Of a DNA stretch of 64,000 nucleotides, positions 17,410-26,016 are shown one piece after another; position 1 is the first letter of the stretch, and the number at the start of each line of letters is the position of its first letter. The DNA comes from an uncultured Muribaculaceae bacterium. Lineage in GTDB: Bacteria; Bacteroidota; Bacteroidia; Bacteroidales; Muribaculaceae. Location of the stretch: positions 4,052-68,051 of the forward strand of contig CAJTOZ010000015.1 of the NCBI GenBank assembly GCA_910578095.1, given 5' to 3'. A program made the translations under genes and the position numbers. The notes below the pieces were generated by a model. That model worked only from the letters and a program-made list of their open reading frames with translations. It was not told the origin of the DNA and made no database searches.

Positions 17410-20028
17410 ATGAACCGCCCAAAAGCAAAAGCAATTTTCGCAGGAGCCGCCCTGGCCATGATGCCGCTTGCCATGCATGCGCAGGAAGAGCCGGCCACGC
17501 TCCATCTCTCCGATACCTGCCTTATGCACGAGATGCGCGCCACTCCCTCGCCGGCCGACGGCTGGGTGGAGAGCGGCCGCAAAATATCGTTCCAGTGGCC
17601 GCTTGCCGCCGATTGCCCCTACGTGGATGCCCACAAAGCATCGCGCAAAGACAAGACGCAGCTTCGCTACAAAGTGCGCTACTCCACCGACAAGGACTTG
17701 AAGAAGGACGTGGTGGAAGTGGACACCCGCTGGCCCATGTATAATCCCGATAAAGATCTGGCCGCCGGCCGTTGGTACTGGCAGCACGGCTATGTGGTGC
17801 CCGACGACGGCTCGGTGATATGGTCGCCGGTGTTCTCATTCACCGTGGAGGACGCCGCCGGCAAATTCCTGCCGCCCTCCTATAAGGAATTGCGCGCCAA
17901 AGTGCCCGCATCGCATCCCCGCGTGTATGTGGACGGCGCCACACTCGACGCCTTCCGCACCCGCAACGCCGGAAGCCCCGACGCCAACATGTACATGACC
18001 GAAGCCGAGAAGATTCTGAAGACTCCGATGAAGACCCCGGCCGACATAAAGAGCGGCATGGCCGATAAATTCGAGAACAAGATGAAGCGCGAGCAGATGA
18101 TCACGCGCGAAAGCCGTCGCGTGATCGACCGCGAGGAGCAGTCGCTCGACATTCTTGCACAAACCTATGTGCTCACCGGCGACAAGCGCTATGCCGACGA
18201 AGCCATCAAGCGCGTAGGCGTAATGCTCGAATGGGTGGGCGACAAGAATATAGCCGGCGATTTCAATTTCGCCACGTTCCTGTCGATTTTCACCACCGTG
18301 TACGACCTGCTCAACGACCATCTGGACGCCGACATGAAAAAGCGCCTCGAAGAGGCATCCCGCAAAGCTGCCGCCTCGATGTACAAGGGATTCAACAATC
18401 GCCTGGAGAACCATATCGCCGACAACCATGTGTGGCAGATGACGCTGCGCGTGTTCACCATGGGCGCTTTCACCATGCTCGACCACATTCCGGAAGCTGA
18501 GGAGTGGGCCGAATACGCCTACAATGTATGGCTTGCCCGTTTCCCGGGCCTGAACACCGACGGCGCCTGGCACAACGGCGACTCATATTTCGGAGTGAAT
18601 TTCCGCACTCTCATAGAGGTGCCCTTCTTCTACTCGCGCATATCCGGCTTCGATTTCTTCTCCGACCCGTGGTACCGCGCCAACACCCTGTACGCCCACT
18701 ATGCGCAGCCTTTGGGTTCGCATGCCAGCGGCCAGGGCAGCAACCACGTGACACTTACTAAACCGCACGCCGTGCGCGCAAGCTACATGGACGCCCTGGC
18801 CAAAATGACGGGCGACCCCGTGGCCGCGTCCTATGCCCGCAACTTTATAGGCAAAAATCCCAAGGCTCTGCTGCGCAGCGCCACCGGCAAAGGCAGCGGC
18901 CTGGCGTGGTTCCGCCTGCAGTGCGACAAACCTCTGCCCGAAGGCATCGAGCTGGCCTCGCTGTCCATGGGACGGGTGTTCCCGGAAACAGGTCTTGCCA
19001 TTTTCAACTCCAACAATGAGCGCGCCTCTCGCAGCGCACGCCTGGTGTTCCGCAGCTCGCCCTACGGCTCCACCTCGCACGCGCTGGCCAATCAGAACGC
19101 ATTCAACACCTACTATGCCGGCAAGCCCATATTCTACAGCTCGGGCCACCACACCTCGTTTGTCGACCACCACGCGCTGCTGTGCGAGCGCTCGGCCCGC
19201 GGCCACAACACCATCCTCGTCGACGGCATGGGACAGCGCATAGGCGTGGAAGGCTATGGCTGGATTCCGCGCTACTATGTGGGCGAAAAGATTGGCTATG
19301 TGCTTGGCGACGCCTCAAATGCCTACGGCCCCGTGACATCGCCCCTCTGGCAAAAACGCGCCAAGGACGCCGAGGTGCCCCTCACGCCCGAGAACGGTTG
19401 GGCCGAGGTAGGGCTGAAAACTTTCCGCCGCCACATCATACAACTGGGCAAGACTGGCATGTCGGTGATCTACGACGAGCTTGAGGCCGAAGAGCCACGC
19501 ACATGGAGCTATCTGCTCCACACCATCCAGCACCCCATGGCCGTGGACCGCACGAATCCCGCATTCGTGCGTGTGACCGGCGATGTGGATGTCGCCAAAG
19601 GCGATGCTTTCATCTTCTCCACGCTGGAGCTGACCTGCGACACCACAAGCACATTCTTCGCCCCCGCCGACAACTGGCTGAGAGCCGATGCCAAGGGCAA
19701 TTTCGCCAAGAACCCCGACCATTACCATTTCTCGGCCACGACGCCCAAGTCTAAAGTGTGCCGCCTGCTCACCATAGTCAACTCCTACCCCAATCCCAAG
19801 GAAGGCCGCACGGCTCCCGTGCCCCAGGTGCTGAAGGACGGTTCCATAAAAATGGGCCGCTGGAACATCAAGGCCAACCTCACCACGGAAGGCCTGCCCA
19901 CCTTCACGGTGAAGAATACCACGCCGGAGGAAAATGTGAGCGTAAGCTACGACGGCGACGCCACCACCGTGGTGGAGGACGCCAACGAGTACGAACTTAT
20001 CGACGATCTTCCGCAGCTTGAAATCTAA
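17410..20028 (+). CDS. Heparinase II/III-family polysaccharide lyase, paralog of 8446-11046
   Basis: This 872-residue enzyme has the signal peptide MNRPKAKAIFAGAALAMMPL ending near MHAQ. It is collinear with the first lyase and nearly the same length. Shared blocks include RWYWQHGY, NHIADNHVWQMTLR (His340), NGDSYFGVN (Tyr393), FRSSPYGSTSHALANQNAFN (His557), HNTILVDGMGQRIGVEGYGW and an ending in PQLEI against PELEI. The catalytic trio is preserved with the same spacing. It is clearly a duplication product; divergence in the N-terminal region and toroid suggests a different sulfation or uronate preference. The fimbrial-type cassette follows 14 bp downstream. Confidence 0.9.
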   Translation: MNRPKAKAIFAGAALAMMPLAMHAQEEPATLHLSDTCLMHEMRATPSPADGWVESGRKISFQWPLAADCPYVDAHKASRKDKTQLRYKVRYSTDKDLKKDVVEVDTRWPMYNPDKDLAAGRWYWQHGYVVPDDGSVIWSPVFSFTVEDAAGKFLPPSYKELRAKVPASHPRVYVDGATLDAFRTRNAGSPDANMYMTEAEKILKTPMKTPADIKSGMADKFENKMKREQMITRESRRVIDREEQSLDILAQTYVLTGDKRYADEAIKRVGVMLEWVGDKNIAGDFNFATFLSIFTTVYDLLNDHLDADMKKRLEEASRKAAASMYKGFNNRLENHIADNHVWQMTLRVFTMGAFTMLDHIPEAEEWAEYAYNVWLARFPGLNTDGAWHNGDSYFGVNFRTLIEVPFFYSRISGFDFFSDPWYRANTLYAHYAQPLGSHASGQGSNHVTLTKPHAVRASYMDALAKMTGDPVAASYARNFIGKNPKALLRSATGKGSGLAWFRLQCDKPLPEGIELASLSMGRVFPETGLAIFNSNNERASRSARLVFRSSPYGSTSHALANQNAFNTYYAGKPIFYSSGHHTSFVDHHALLCERSARGHNTILVDGMGQRIGVEGYGWIPRYYVGEKIGYVLGDASNAYGPVTSPLWQKRAKDAEVPLTPENGWAEVGLKTFRRHIIQLGKTGMSVIYDELEAEEPRTWSYLLHTIQHPMAVDRTNPAFVRVTGDVDVAKGDAFIFSTLELTCDTTSTFFAPADNWLRADAKGNFAKNPDHYHFSATTPKSKVCRLLTIVNSYPNPKEGRTAPVPQVLKDGSIKMGRWNIKANLTTEGLPTFTVKNTTPEENVSVSYDGDATTVVEDANEYELIDDLPQLEI

Positions 20029-20042
20029 AACACCATACCATA

Positions 20043-20810
20043 ATGCGTTTAAAATCCTTGCTCAGAAACATGATTGTGGCAACAGGAGTGCTCGCCATGA
20101 GCACTCCTGCGGTGGCCGCATCGGCAGCCGAGGGCGCCGGCGAGCATGTTTCAGCTGAAATCAAACCTCAGCACTCACGCACTCGTCCGCCCAAGAAGAA
20201 AAAGGCAACGGAAGCTAAAAAAGAAAACAAGCCTACCGAAACCAAAGCGCCCGCAAGCAGCAAAGCCAAGAACAACAAGAACAACAACAAGAAAAAAGCT
20301 GCCGCTGTGGCAGCGCCGTCGGACCGCTACCGCGCGTTCAAGGTGAATGTGCCCTACGCAGCATTCGCGGTGCAGAATCTTTCGTTTGAATGGCAGACCG
20401 GCCGCTCCATGACCGTCGACATACCCCTGATGTGGAGCTTCAGCGACCTCACCTCGCGCCACGGCATCCGCACCATAGCCATTCAGCCCGAGGCACGCTG
20501 GTGGCCCGGCGCCAATCCCGGCAACGGCCATTTCCTGGGTGCCCATGTGTCGGCCGCGTGGTTCAACGTGCGCTGGAACGACGACCGCTACCAGTCGGCA
20601 GGGCTGCCGCTGATGGGCGCAGGCATAAGCTACGGCTACCGCATCAATTTCACGCCCAACTGGGGCATGGAGCTCAACATAGGCGCCGGCTACGCCTACA
20701 TGAAATACGACCGCTTCTACAACATTGACAACGGTGCCAAAATCGACGACAGCCACAAGCACTATTTCGGCATCGACCGCGCGGGAGTTTCCTTAGTTTA
20801 TCGTTTTTAA
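20043..20810 (+). CDS. DUF3575 outer-membrane protein with Lys/Asn-rich linker
   Basis: This is a 255-residue protein. A signal peptide (LLRNMIVATGVLAMSTPAVA) is followed by a low-complexity basic linker (about 50-95, PPKKKKATEAKKENKP and NNKNNNKKKAAA), then a DUF3575-type beta-barrel domain (FKVNVPYAAFAVQNLSFEWQ; IQPEARWWPG; FLGAHVSAAWFNVRW; ending VSLVYRF). DUF3575 proteins are commonly encoded next to Bacteroidales type V fimbria (Fim/Mfa) genes and are predicted outer-membrane proteins with a terminal Phe. Here it leads two fimbrillin-like lipoproteins, 12 bp before the first. A pilus-assembly or anchoring role is inferred from that association. The basic linker could bind peptidoglycan or anionic polymer. 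Confidence 0.85.
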   Translation: MRLKSLLRNMIVATGVLAMSTPAVAASAAEGAGEHVSAEIKPQHSRTRPPKKKKATEAKKENKPTETKAPASSKAKNNKNNNKKKAAAVAAPSDRYRAFKVNVPYAAFAVQNLSFEWQTGRSMTVDIPLMWSFSDLTSRHGIRTIAIQPEARWWPGANPGNGHFLGAHVSAAWFNVRWNDDRYQSAGLPLMGAGISYGYRINFTPNWGMELNIGAGYAYMKYDRFYNIDNGAKIDDSHKHYFGIDRAGVSLVYRF

Positions 20811-20822
20811 AGCCATACAGCC

Positions 20823-21872
20823 ATGAAGAAATCCATACTGAAAAGTCTTTGCATGGCCGCAGTGGCCTTATCGGCACACTCGTGCCTTGTAGAGAACCCC
20901 AAACTGACCGACGACGGCCAATTGGGCGTGGACCCCACAGAGGTGGCCGTTGCGGTCGACATCAACATCGACCTCACCATTCCGGCGCTTGAAGCCGACG
21001 GCGAGAGCTTCGCACAGCCCGCCACGGACGGCACAGCCTACAAGCGCCGCGTGGTGGTGGAAGCCGCCACAGACGGTCGCCTGCCCGTAAAGCGCGTGAT
21101 GCTGCTCGACATCGCTGCCGGCCAGAGCGAGCTCAGCGTGCCGGTGTCGCTGCGCCTGAGCGCCCGCGACTATACGCTCTCCGTGTGGAGCGACTATGTG
21201 CAGGTGGCCGACAACGGCACCGTGGACAGCACGTATTTCTACAACGTGACCATGCTGCCCAATGTGTACGCCGGCAAGAGCTACCGCGGCAACAATGCCT
21301 ACAAGGATGCCGCATTTGCCAGCACGCGTCTGGACCTGTCGCCCTACCGCAACGGCTGGAACGAGCGCGTGGTTGTGGACCTGCCCCTGCAGCGCCCCGT
21401 GGGCCGGTTGCAGCTCAAGGCCACCGACACCCGCGCATTCCTCGACCGCATAGCCTCCGGCCAGATCAAGGGCGAGAGCTTTGCGGTGCGCGTGAGCTAT
21501 CCCGGCTATGTGTGCATGGGCTACAACATAGCCGAGCAGCTGCCCCGCCACTCGCTCATGTACATGACCTACGACAACGCGTTCTCCACCAAGAACATGA
21601 CCGCCGACGAGCCATTCCTGCTCACGTTCGACTACCTCTTTGCCGAGAGCGACGCCATCACATCGGTGCCCATGCAGATTGAAATACTCGATTCGTCGAA
21701 AACAACCACGCTGGCCTCGTGCTCGTTCACAGCCAACGTGCGCGCCGGCTACTGCAGCACCATAGGCTACGGTTTCCTGACCTCGATGGACGACCAGGGC
21801 ATCACATTCGACCCCAATTTCTCCGGCAACGGCACCATAGTGGTCGTGCCCACCCCCTCCGACAATCAATAA
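20823..21872 (+). CDS. Mfa2/FimB-like fimbrial anchor lipoprotein (DUF6562-type)
   Basis: This 349-residue lipoprotein has a lipobox at about Cys21 (LSAHSCLVEN). Its beta-rich body has the features of DUF6562 / FimB-Mfa2 proteins: PVSLRLSARDYTLSVWSDYV, then YFYNVTMLPN and RPVGRLQLKATD, with a C-terminal Gly/Thr tail. Such proteins are minor subunits that anchor or limit the length of type V pili. It lies between DUF3575 and the larger fimbrillin-like gene, 18 bp before the latter, so all three are likely on one transcript. The family name rests on pattern and context rather than an alignment. Confidence 0.72.
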   Translation: MKKSILKSLCMAAVALSAHSCLVENPKLTDDGQLGVDPTEVAVAVDINIDLTIPALEADGESFAQPATDGTAYKRRVVVEAATDGRLPVKRVMLLDIAAGQSELSVPVSLRLSARDYTLSVWSDYVQVADNGTVDSTYFYNVTMLPNVYAGKSYRGNNAYKDAAFASTRLDLSPYRNGWNERVVVDLPLQRPVGRLQLKATDTRAFLDRIASGQIKGESFAVRVSYPGYVCMGYNIAEQLPRHSLMYMTYDNAFSTKNMTADEPFLLTFDYLFAESDAITSVPMQIEILDSSKTTTLASCSFTANVRAGYCSTIGYGFLTSMDDQGITFDPNFSGNGTIVVVPTPSDNQ

Positions 21873-21890
21873 CCAAACAACAATAACCCG

Positions 21891-23450
21891 ATGAAACACA
21901 TTTTCCTTACTCTGATTGGTGCTGCCGCCATTCTTGGCGCCACATCGTGCAGCCAGGAGCTTGAAGGCCCCGAAATGAACGGCAACGGCGGCGAGACCAC
22001 CGTGAGCGTACAGATTCCCGTGAGCGAAGGCGTATCGCGCGCCGTGCCCGCTATTCCCGAAGGCTACAAACTGCGCTGCATCATGCAGCTCATCGACGCC
22101 ACCGGCGCCGCCATTGCCGATGGCCGCTATGTGGAAGAGGTGGCCGCCGGCAGCGAGAACGTGAGCTTCTCCTTCATCGCCCCCGAGGGCTATAAAGGCG
22201 CCATGTTCTGGGCCGACTATGTGAAGAACCTCGACACCGACTACATCTACACCACCACCGACCTCCACGCCGTGGGCTACAACGCCGCCAACGCCGCCGA
22301 CGCTTTCAACAACGCCGCTGCCGACGCCTTCTACGGCTACATGCTGGCCGGTAACAAGAGCATCGCTCTCACACGCCCCTTCACCCGCATCACCTTCAAG
22401 AGCGCCGATGCAAACTACAATGCCTACACCACCGTGAAAGTGACCGACATGGCCGCTCCCACCGAATTCAACGTAGAAAACGGCAACACCGCAGCCTACG
22501 CTACCGGCCTGACAAGCGACGAGCTCAGCGTGGGTGAGGACGGCAGCTGGTTCAGCATCTACCTCTTCGTGGGCAACAACTCCGGCGCAACCCTCGGCGA
22601 AGGCCACGACATCGCCCTCACCCTCGGCGGTGCTACCAACACCGACGTGACCATCAGCGGTGCCGACATCCCCCTGACCCGCAACTACGACATCACTGCC
22701 CTGATCAGCGCCACTGCCGGCGATGTGACCGACGTGACCGTAACCTTCCCCGGCGACATGGTCGATCCCAACGCTCCCCGAGACATCGCCGTCGGCGACT
22801 ACGTGAACGCCGATGGCTCCTACGGCACCACCTACGATGCCGACAAGGCCGTGGCTATCGTCTATGCCCTCGGTACAGCCGGCACCACGCAGGACGGCAA
22901 AGAAGTGGCCGCCTACGCCTACGCTCTCAGCAACACAAGTCGAGTTACCATCGGCGATGATGCCTCCATTATCGGCACAGCCACTCTCAATGCCGAACTC
23001 TATAGCGGCCCCGCCGGCCCCGCAGCCTGGAACGCATTCGTGGCTCTCGCAGGCAACGACAACAACCTTGTGAATGCAATGAATACATGGGCCGACAATC
23101 ATCCCCTCACCGGCAGCAAGCTCTCCGCATGGTATGCTCCCACCGCTTCGCAGCTCGTCGACCTCGTGGGCACGACCTTCAACGGCGGCGAATGGATGTT
23201 CAAACCTATGAGCAACCTTGAGATCTCCTTCCCCGCACGCAACACAGCCGTGTTCGATGCCTTGAACGGCACGGGCAGCATACAGTTCACCCACAATGGC
23301 ACTGCTGCCAACTACTTTGCATGCGAAATCGGCCCCGACGGTCGCGTGGCCAGCGTGCAGGTGGATGATGCAAATCACACCTTCAGCGGTGTACTCACAA
23401 AGGAAAGCAACCCCTACCTCATCCGTCCCGTAATCACCATTTATAAATAA
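21891..23450 (+). CDS. Fimbrillin-like lipoprotein, possible tip adhesin
   Basis: This 519-residue lipoprotein has a lipobox at Cys20 (LGATSCSQ). It carries an Arg at residue 50 (EGVSRAVPAIPEGYKLR), at the place where type V pilins are trimmed by an Arg-specific protease. Residues about 50-285 look like a DUF6562/fimbrillin beta domain (WADYVKNLDTDYIYTTTDLH; ALTRPFTRITFKSAD). The C-terminal part (about 290-519: AIVYALGTAGTTQDGKEVAA, WYAPTASQLVDLVG, ending PYLIRPVITIYK) resembles the lectin-like end of long fimbrillin-family adhesins. Codon choice is very biased (GCC, AAC, ATC, GGC), suggesting high expression. A hairpin follows 12 bp after the stop. Confidence 0.7.
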   Translation: MKHIFLTLIGAAAILGATSCSQELEGPEMNGNGGETTVSVQIPVSEGVSRAVPAIPEGYKLRCIMQLIDATGAAIADGRYVEEVAAGSENVSFSFIAPEGYKGAMFWADYVKNLDTDYIYTTTDLHAVGYNAANAADAFNNAAADAFYGYMLAGNKSIALTRPFTRITFKSADANYNAYTTVKVTDMAAPTEFNVENGNTAAYATGLTSDELSVGEDGSWFSIYLFVGNNSGATLGEGHDIALTLGGATNTDVTISGADIPLTRNYDITALISATAGDVTDVTVTFPGDMVDPNAPRDIAVGDYVNADGSYGTTYDADKAVAIVYALGTAGTTQDGKEVAAYAYALSNTSRVTIGDDASIIGTATLNAELYSGPAGPAAWNAFVALAGNDNNLVNAMNTWADNHPLTGSKLSAWYAPTASQLVDLVGTTFNGGEWMFKPMSNLEISFPARNTAVFDALNGTGSIQFTHNGTAANYFACEIGPDGRVASVQVDDANHTFSGVLTKESNPYLIRPVITIYK

Positions 23451-23461
23451 TCCTTTTCACG

Positions 23462-23496
23462 ATGGCAGGCTCTTCCGAGCCGGGAGAGCCTGCCAT
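23462..23496 (+). terminator. Intercistronic hairpin after the fimbrillin-like gene
   Basis: A perfect 12-bp stem (ATGGCAGGCTCT at 23462-23473; AGAGCCTGCCAT at 23485-23496) with an 11-nt loop. It is followed by TCTTAT rather than a long T-run, so it may be a weak terminator or a 3' mRNA stabiliser that sets pilin expression above the downstream lyases. Confidence 0.6.
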
Positions 23497-23514
23497 TCTT
23501 ATATCCTCACCACC

Positions 23515-26016
23515 ATGCTGAAACATCATTTCAAATACATCTTCACCGCCCTGGCCGTATCGCTGGCTGCGTGCTCCGACGACGAACCCATCGCGCCGGT
23601 AGAGCCCGAGGGTCCGCAACTCACGCCCGACGACGAACTGCTGTACCACGACTATGTGCGCACGGATGTATATCCGAAACTCAACAATGAGGTGTACCTC
23701 AACCCGCCGCCACTGCTTGTGCCCAACACCTGGCGACGCGACTCGCTGATGCAGTTTGAGGTTTCGGACGATGCCGGTTTCAGCAAAAGCATATTCCTGA
23801 GCGAGCCTCGCGACTGGTCGATGGCCTCGCCCCACAAACGTCTTGAGCCCGGACGCTGGTACTGGCGCTACCGCTGTGTGGCCGCCGACGGCACCGCAGG
23901 CACATGGAGCGATGCGATAGCCTTCAACGTAGATGCCAACCTGCCCGAGTTCGCCACCCCCACCATAGAAGAATTCAATGCCGCGCTGCCCACAGGCCAC
24001 CCGCGTCTCGACTGCTATATCGATGCCAACCTGGAGTCGGCTCGCGCAGGCATCAAAAACCACTCGGAGTACAAAGCCTTGACAGCACGCGCCACCACGG
24101 CCATGAACCTCGACTACTCCGACATATCGACATACTATTCCAATAAGAACAACGTCGGTACCCTCAACAGCTCAGTAAACCATCTCTACCAAGCGTGGGT
24201 GCTGACGCAGGATGAGCAGTATGCCGAGAAGCTGCTCTATATTCTCCGCGCTATGATCGCACGCCCTGCCACCGACGATGAACTGTTCAACGGCGAATCC
24301 AATTTCCAATCCGGAGATCTCGCTCAATGCTATGTGCGCATTTACGACAGCCTTTTCGACCGTCTCACGCAGGGTGAGCGTGCCGCAGCCGAGGAATTCA
24401 TGCTGCGCATATTGCATAAACTGCTGAAAGCGCAGATGGGACAGCAGGACAACCTCTTCGACAGCCATTTCTGGCAGCACAACATGATGTGCGTGTTCCA
24501 GTGCGCGTACATGCTCCACGACAAAATGCCCTACCGCGAGGAAGCCATAAAGGCGCTCGATTTCTATTATGAACTGTGGACCACCCGCGCACCCGGCTCG
24601 GGCTACAACCGCGACGGCGTGTGGCACAACAGCGCCTCATATTTCGATACAAACATGGAAACGCTTCACTACATGCCTCTGGTGCTGACGGCAATCACCG
24701 GATTTGATTTCCTGAGCCATCCCTGGTACCGGAACGCCGGCAAATCAATACCCTACACCTGGCCGACAGCGTCCAAGAGCCTCGGCTTCGGCGACGGCAG
24801 CGATGCAGGCACGCCCTCGCGTCTGCGTGTGGCCATGGCCGATTTCCTCGCACGTCACACCGGCGACGAATACGCCGGCTGGTACGCCGAGCAAAACCGC
24901 TCCTTGCTCACAACCGACTATCTGTTTCGCCTCGACCGCGTGGTCAACAGCTACGCCTACTCCACCTCGCAGCCCGACGACATTGCCAAACTCATATGGT
25001 ACAAGGACACGGGAGAAGCCGTCGTGCACAGCGACCTTGCTGACATCGACAATGACCTTGCGGTGTCGTTCAAATCGAGCCGCTTCGGCTGCACGCAGCA
25101 CACATACGCCAATCAGAACGCATTCAACATAGTGTACCGCGGCGCCGATGTGTTCCGCAACACGGGCCACTATTTCAAATACGCCTCGCCCCACCACATC
25201 ATGGACAACCGCCACTCGCGCGCCCACAATACCATACTCGTCGATGGCATAGGCCAGGCATTCGCCCCCGAAGCCTTCGGCAACATAGTGCGCGGTATCG
25301 AGAGCGACAATGTGGTGTACATCATGGGCGATGCATCGCACGCCTACACCGACTCCTGCCATCTGAAAGTGTGGATCAACAATTTCAAGAACGCGGGCCT
25401 CACGCAGAGCCGCGAGAATGGCTTCGGCTCCACTCCCCTCAGCCTCTATCAGCGCCACGTGCTCATGCTTGGCGGCAGCGTAGTGGTGGTGTACGACGAC
25501 ATCGCCACATCCGAACCCGCCGCCATCAACTGGATGCTCAACAACCGCGACGCCTTCGACACCGGCGCCGATGGCTCCACCTTCACGGTTGAGAACACGG
25601 CCAAGAATTTTGCCGCCGATGCGCGCCTGCTGTGCTCCGTGCCGTTCACCCACGATGAGACCACGGAGTTCTTCTACCCCACCCCGTCGAAAACTGAATA
25701 TCCCGACCACTGGCACTACATGGCCACCACGCAGAAGGGCACGGCTTTCCGCTTCCTGTTCGTGCTCAAGGTGCGCGACCTCAACGAGCCCGCCACCGTC
25801 ATCGAGCCGGATGCAAGCGGCACCGTGAGCGTGGACGGCTGGACCATACGCGCCGATTTCAGCGGCGCGGCCGCATCGCTTGCCATCGACAACGCCACGC
25901 TCGGCGCATCGTTCACACTCTCGCCTGAGGGAGGCGTGATACGCGACACCGTCGACGGCAAAGCCTCCGAAATAGAATCCACCGACTACTTACCATTACA
26001 CTCACGCTCAATATGA
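23515..26016 (+). CDS. Heparinase II/III-family polysaccharide lyase, lipoprotein form
   Basis: This 833-residue protein has a lipobox at Cys20 (LAACSDDE), so unlike the first two lyases it is probably membrane-anchored, possibly at the cell surface. The DUF4962-type N-terminal region (GRWYWRYRCVAADG) and the C-terminal lyase region are present. Candidate catalytic residues are His318 (DSHFWQHNM), Tyr376 (NSASYFDTN) and His529 (GCTQHTYANQNAFN), the same trio as its paralogs. A surface-anchored endo-lyase could make the first cuts that feed SusCD; this is inference. Its stop overlaps the next start (ATGA), so translation with the PL8 gene is coupled. Confidence 0.88.
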   Translation: MLKHHFKYIFTALAVSLAACSDDEPIAPVEPEGPQLTPDDELLYHDYVRTDVYPKLNNEVYLNPPPLLVPNTWRRDSLMQFEVSDDAGFSKSIFLSEPRDWSMASPHKRLEPGRWYWRYRCVAADGTAGTWSDAIAFNVDANLPEFATPTIEEFNAALPTGHPRLDCYIDANLESARAGIKNHSEYKALTARATTAMNLDYSDISTYYSNKNNVGTLNSSVNHLYQAWVLTQDEQYAEKLLYILRAMIARPATDDELFNGESNFQSGDLAQCYVRIYDSLFDRLTQGERAAAEEFMLRILHKLLKAQMGQQDNLFDSHFWQHNMMCVFQCAYMLHDKMPYREEAIKALDFYYELWTTRAPGSGYNRDGVWHNSASYFDTNMETLHYMPLVLTAITGFDFLSHPWYRNAGKSIPYTWPTASKSLGFGDGSDAGTPSRLRVAMADFLARHTGDEYAGWYAEQNRSLLTTDYLFRLDRVVNSYAYSTSQPDDIAKLIWYKDTGEAVVHSDLADIDNDLAVSFKSSRFGCTQHTYANQNAFNIVYRGADVFRNTGHYFKYASPHHIMDNRHSRAHNTILVDGIGQAFAPEAFGNIVRGIESDNVVYIMGDASHAYTDSCHLKVWINNFKNAGLTQSRENGFGSTPLSLYQRHVLMLGGSVVVVYDDIATSEPAAINWMLNNRDAFDTGADGSTFTVENTAKNFAADARLLCSVPFTHDETTEFFYPTPSKTEYPDHWHYMATTQKGTAFRFLFVLKVRDLNEPATVIEPDASGTVSVDGWTIRADFSGAAASLAIDNATLGASFTLSPEGGVIRDTVDGKASEIESTDYLPLHSRSI

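Noticed and set aside
20200..20310. Lys/Asn-rich low-complexity stretch as a possible frameshift or repeat array
   Set aside because: The reading frame continues cleanly into the DUF3575 domain, so it is an in-frame linker.
20868..23378. Antisense open frame of 836 codons opposite the fimbrial genes
   Set aside because: Long stop-free antisense frames arise from the GC-rich, codon-biased sense genes. The antisense protein is Val/Gly/His-rich low complexity with no start context or family.
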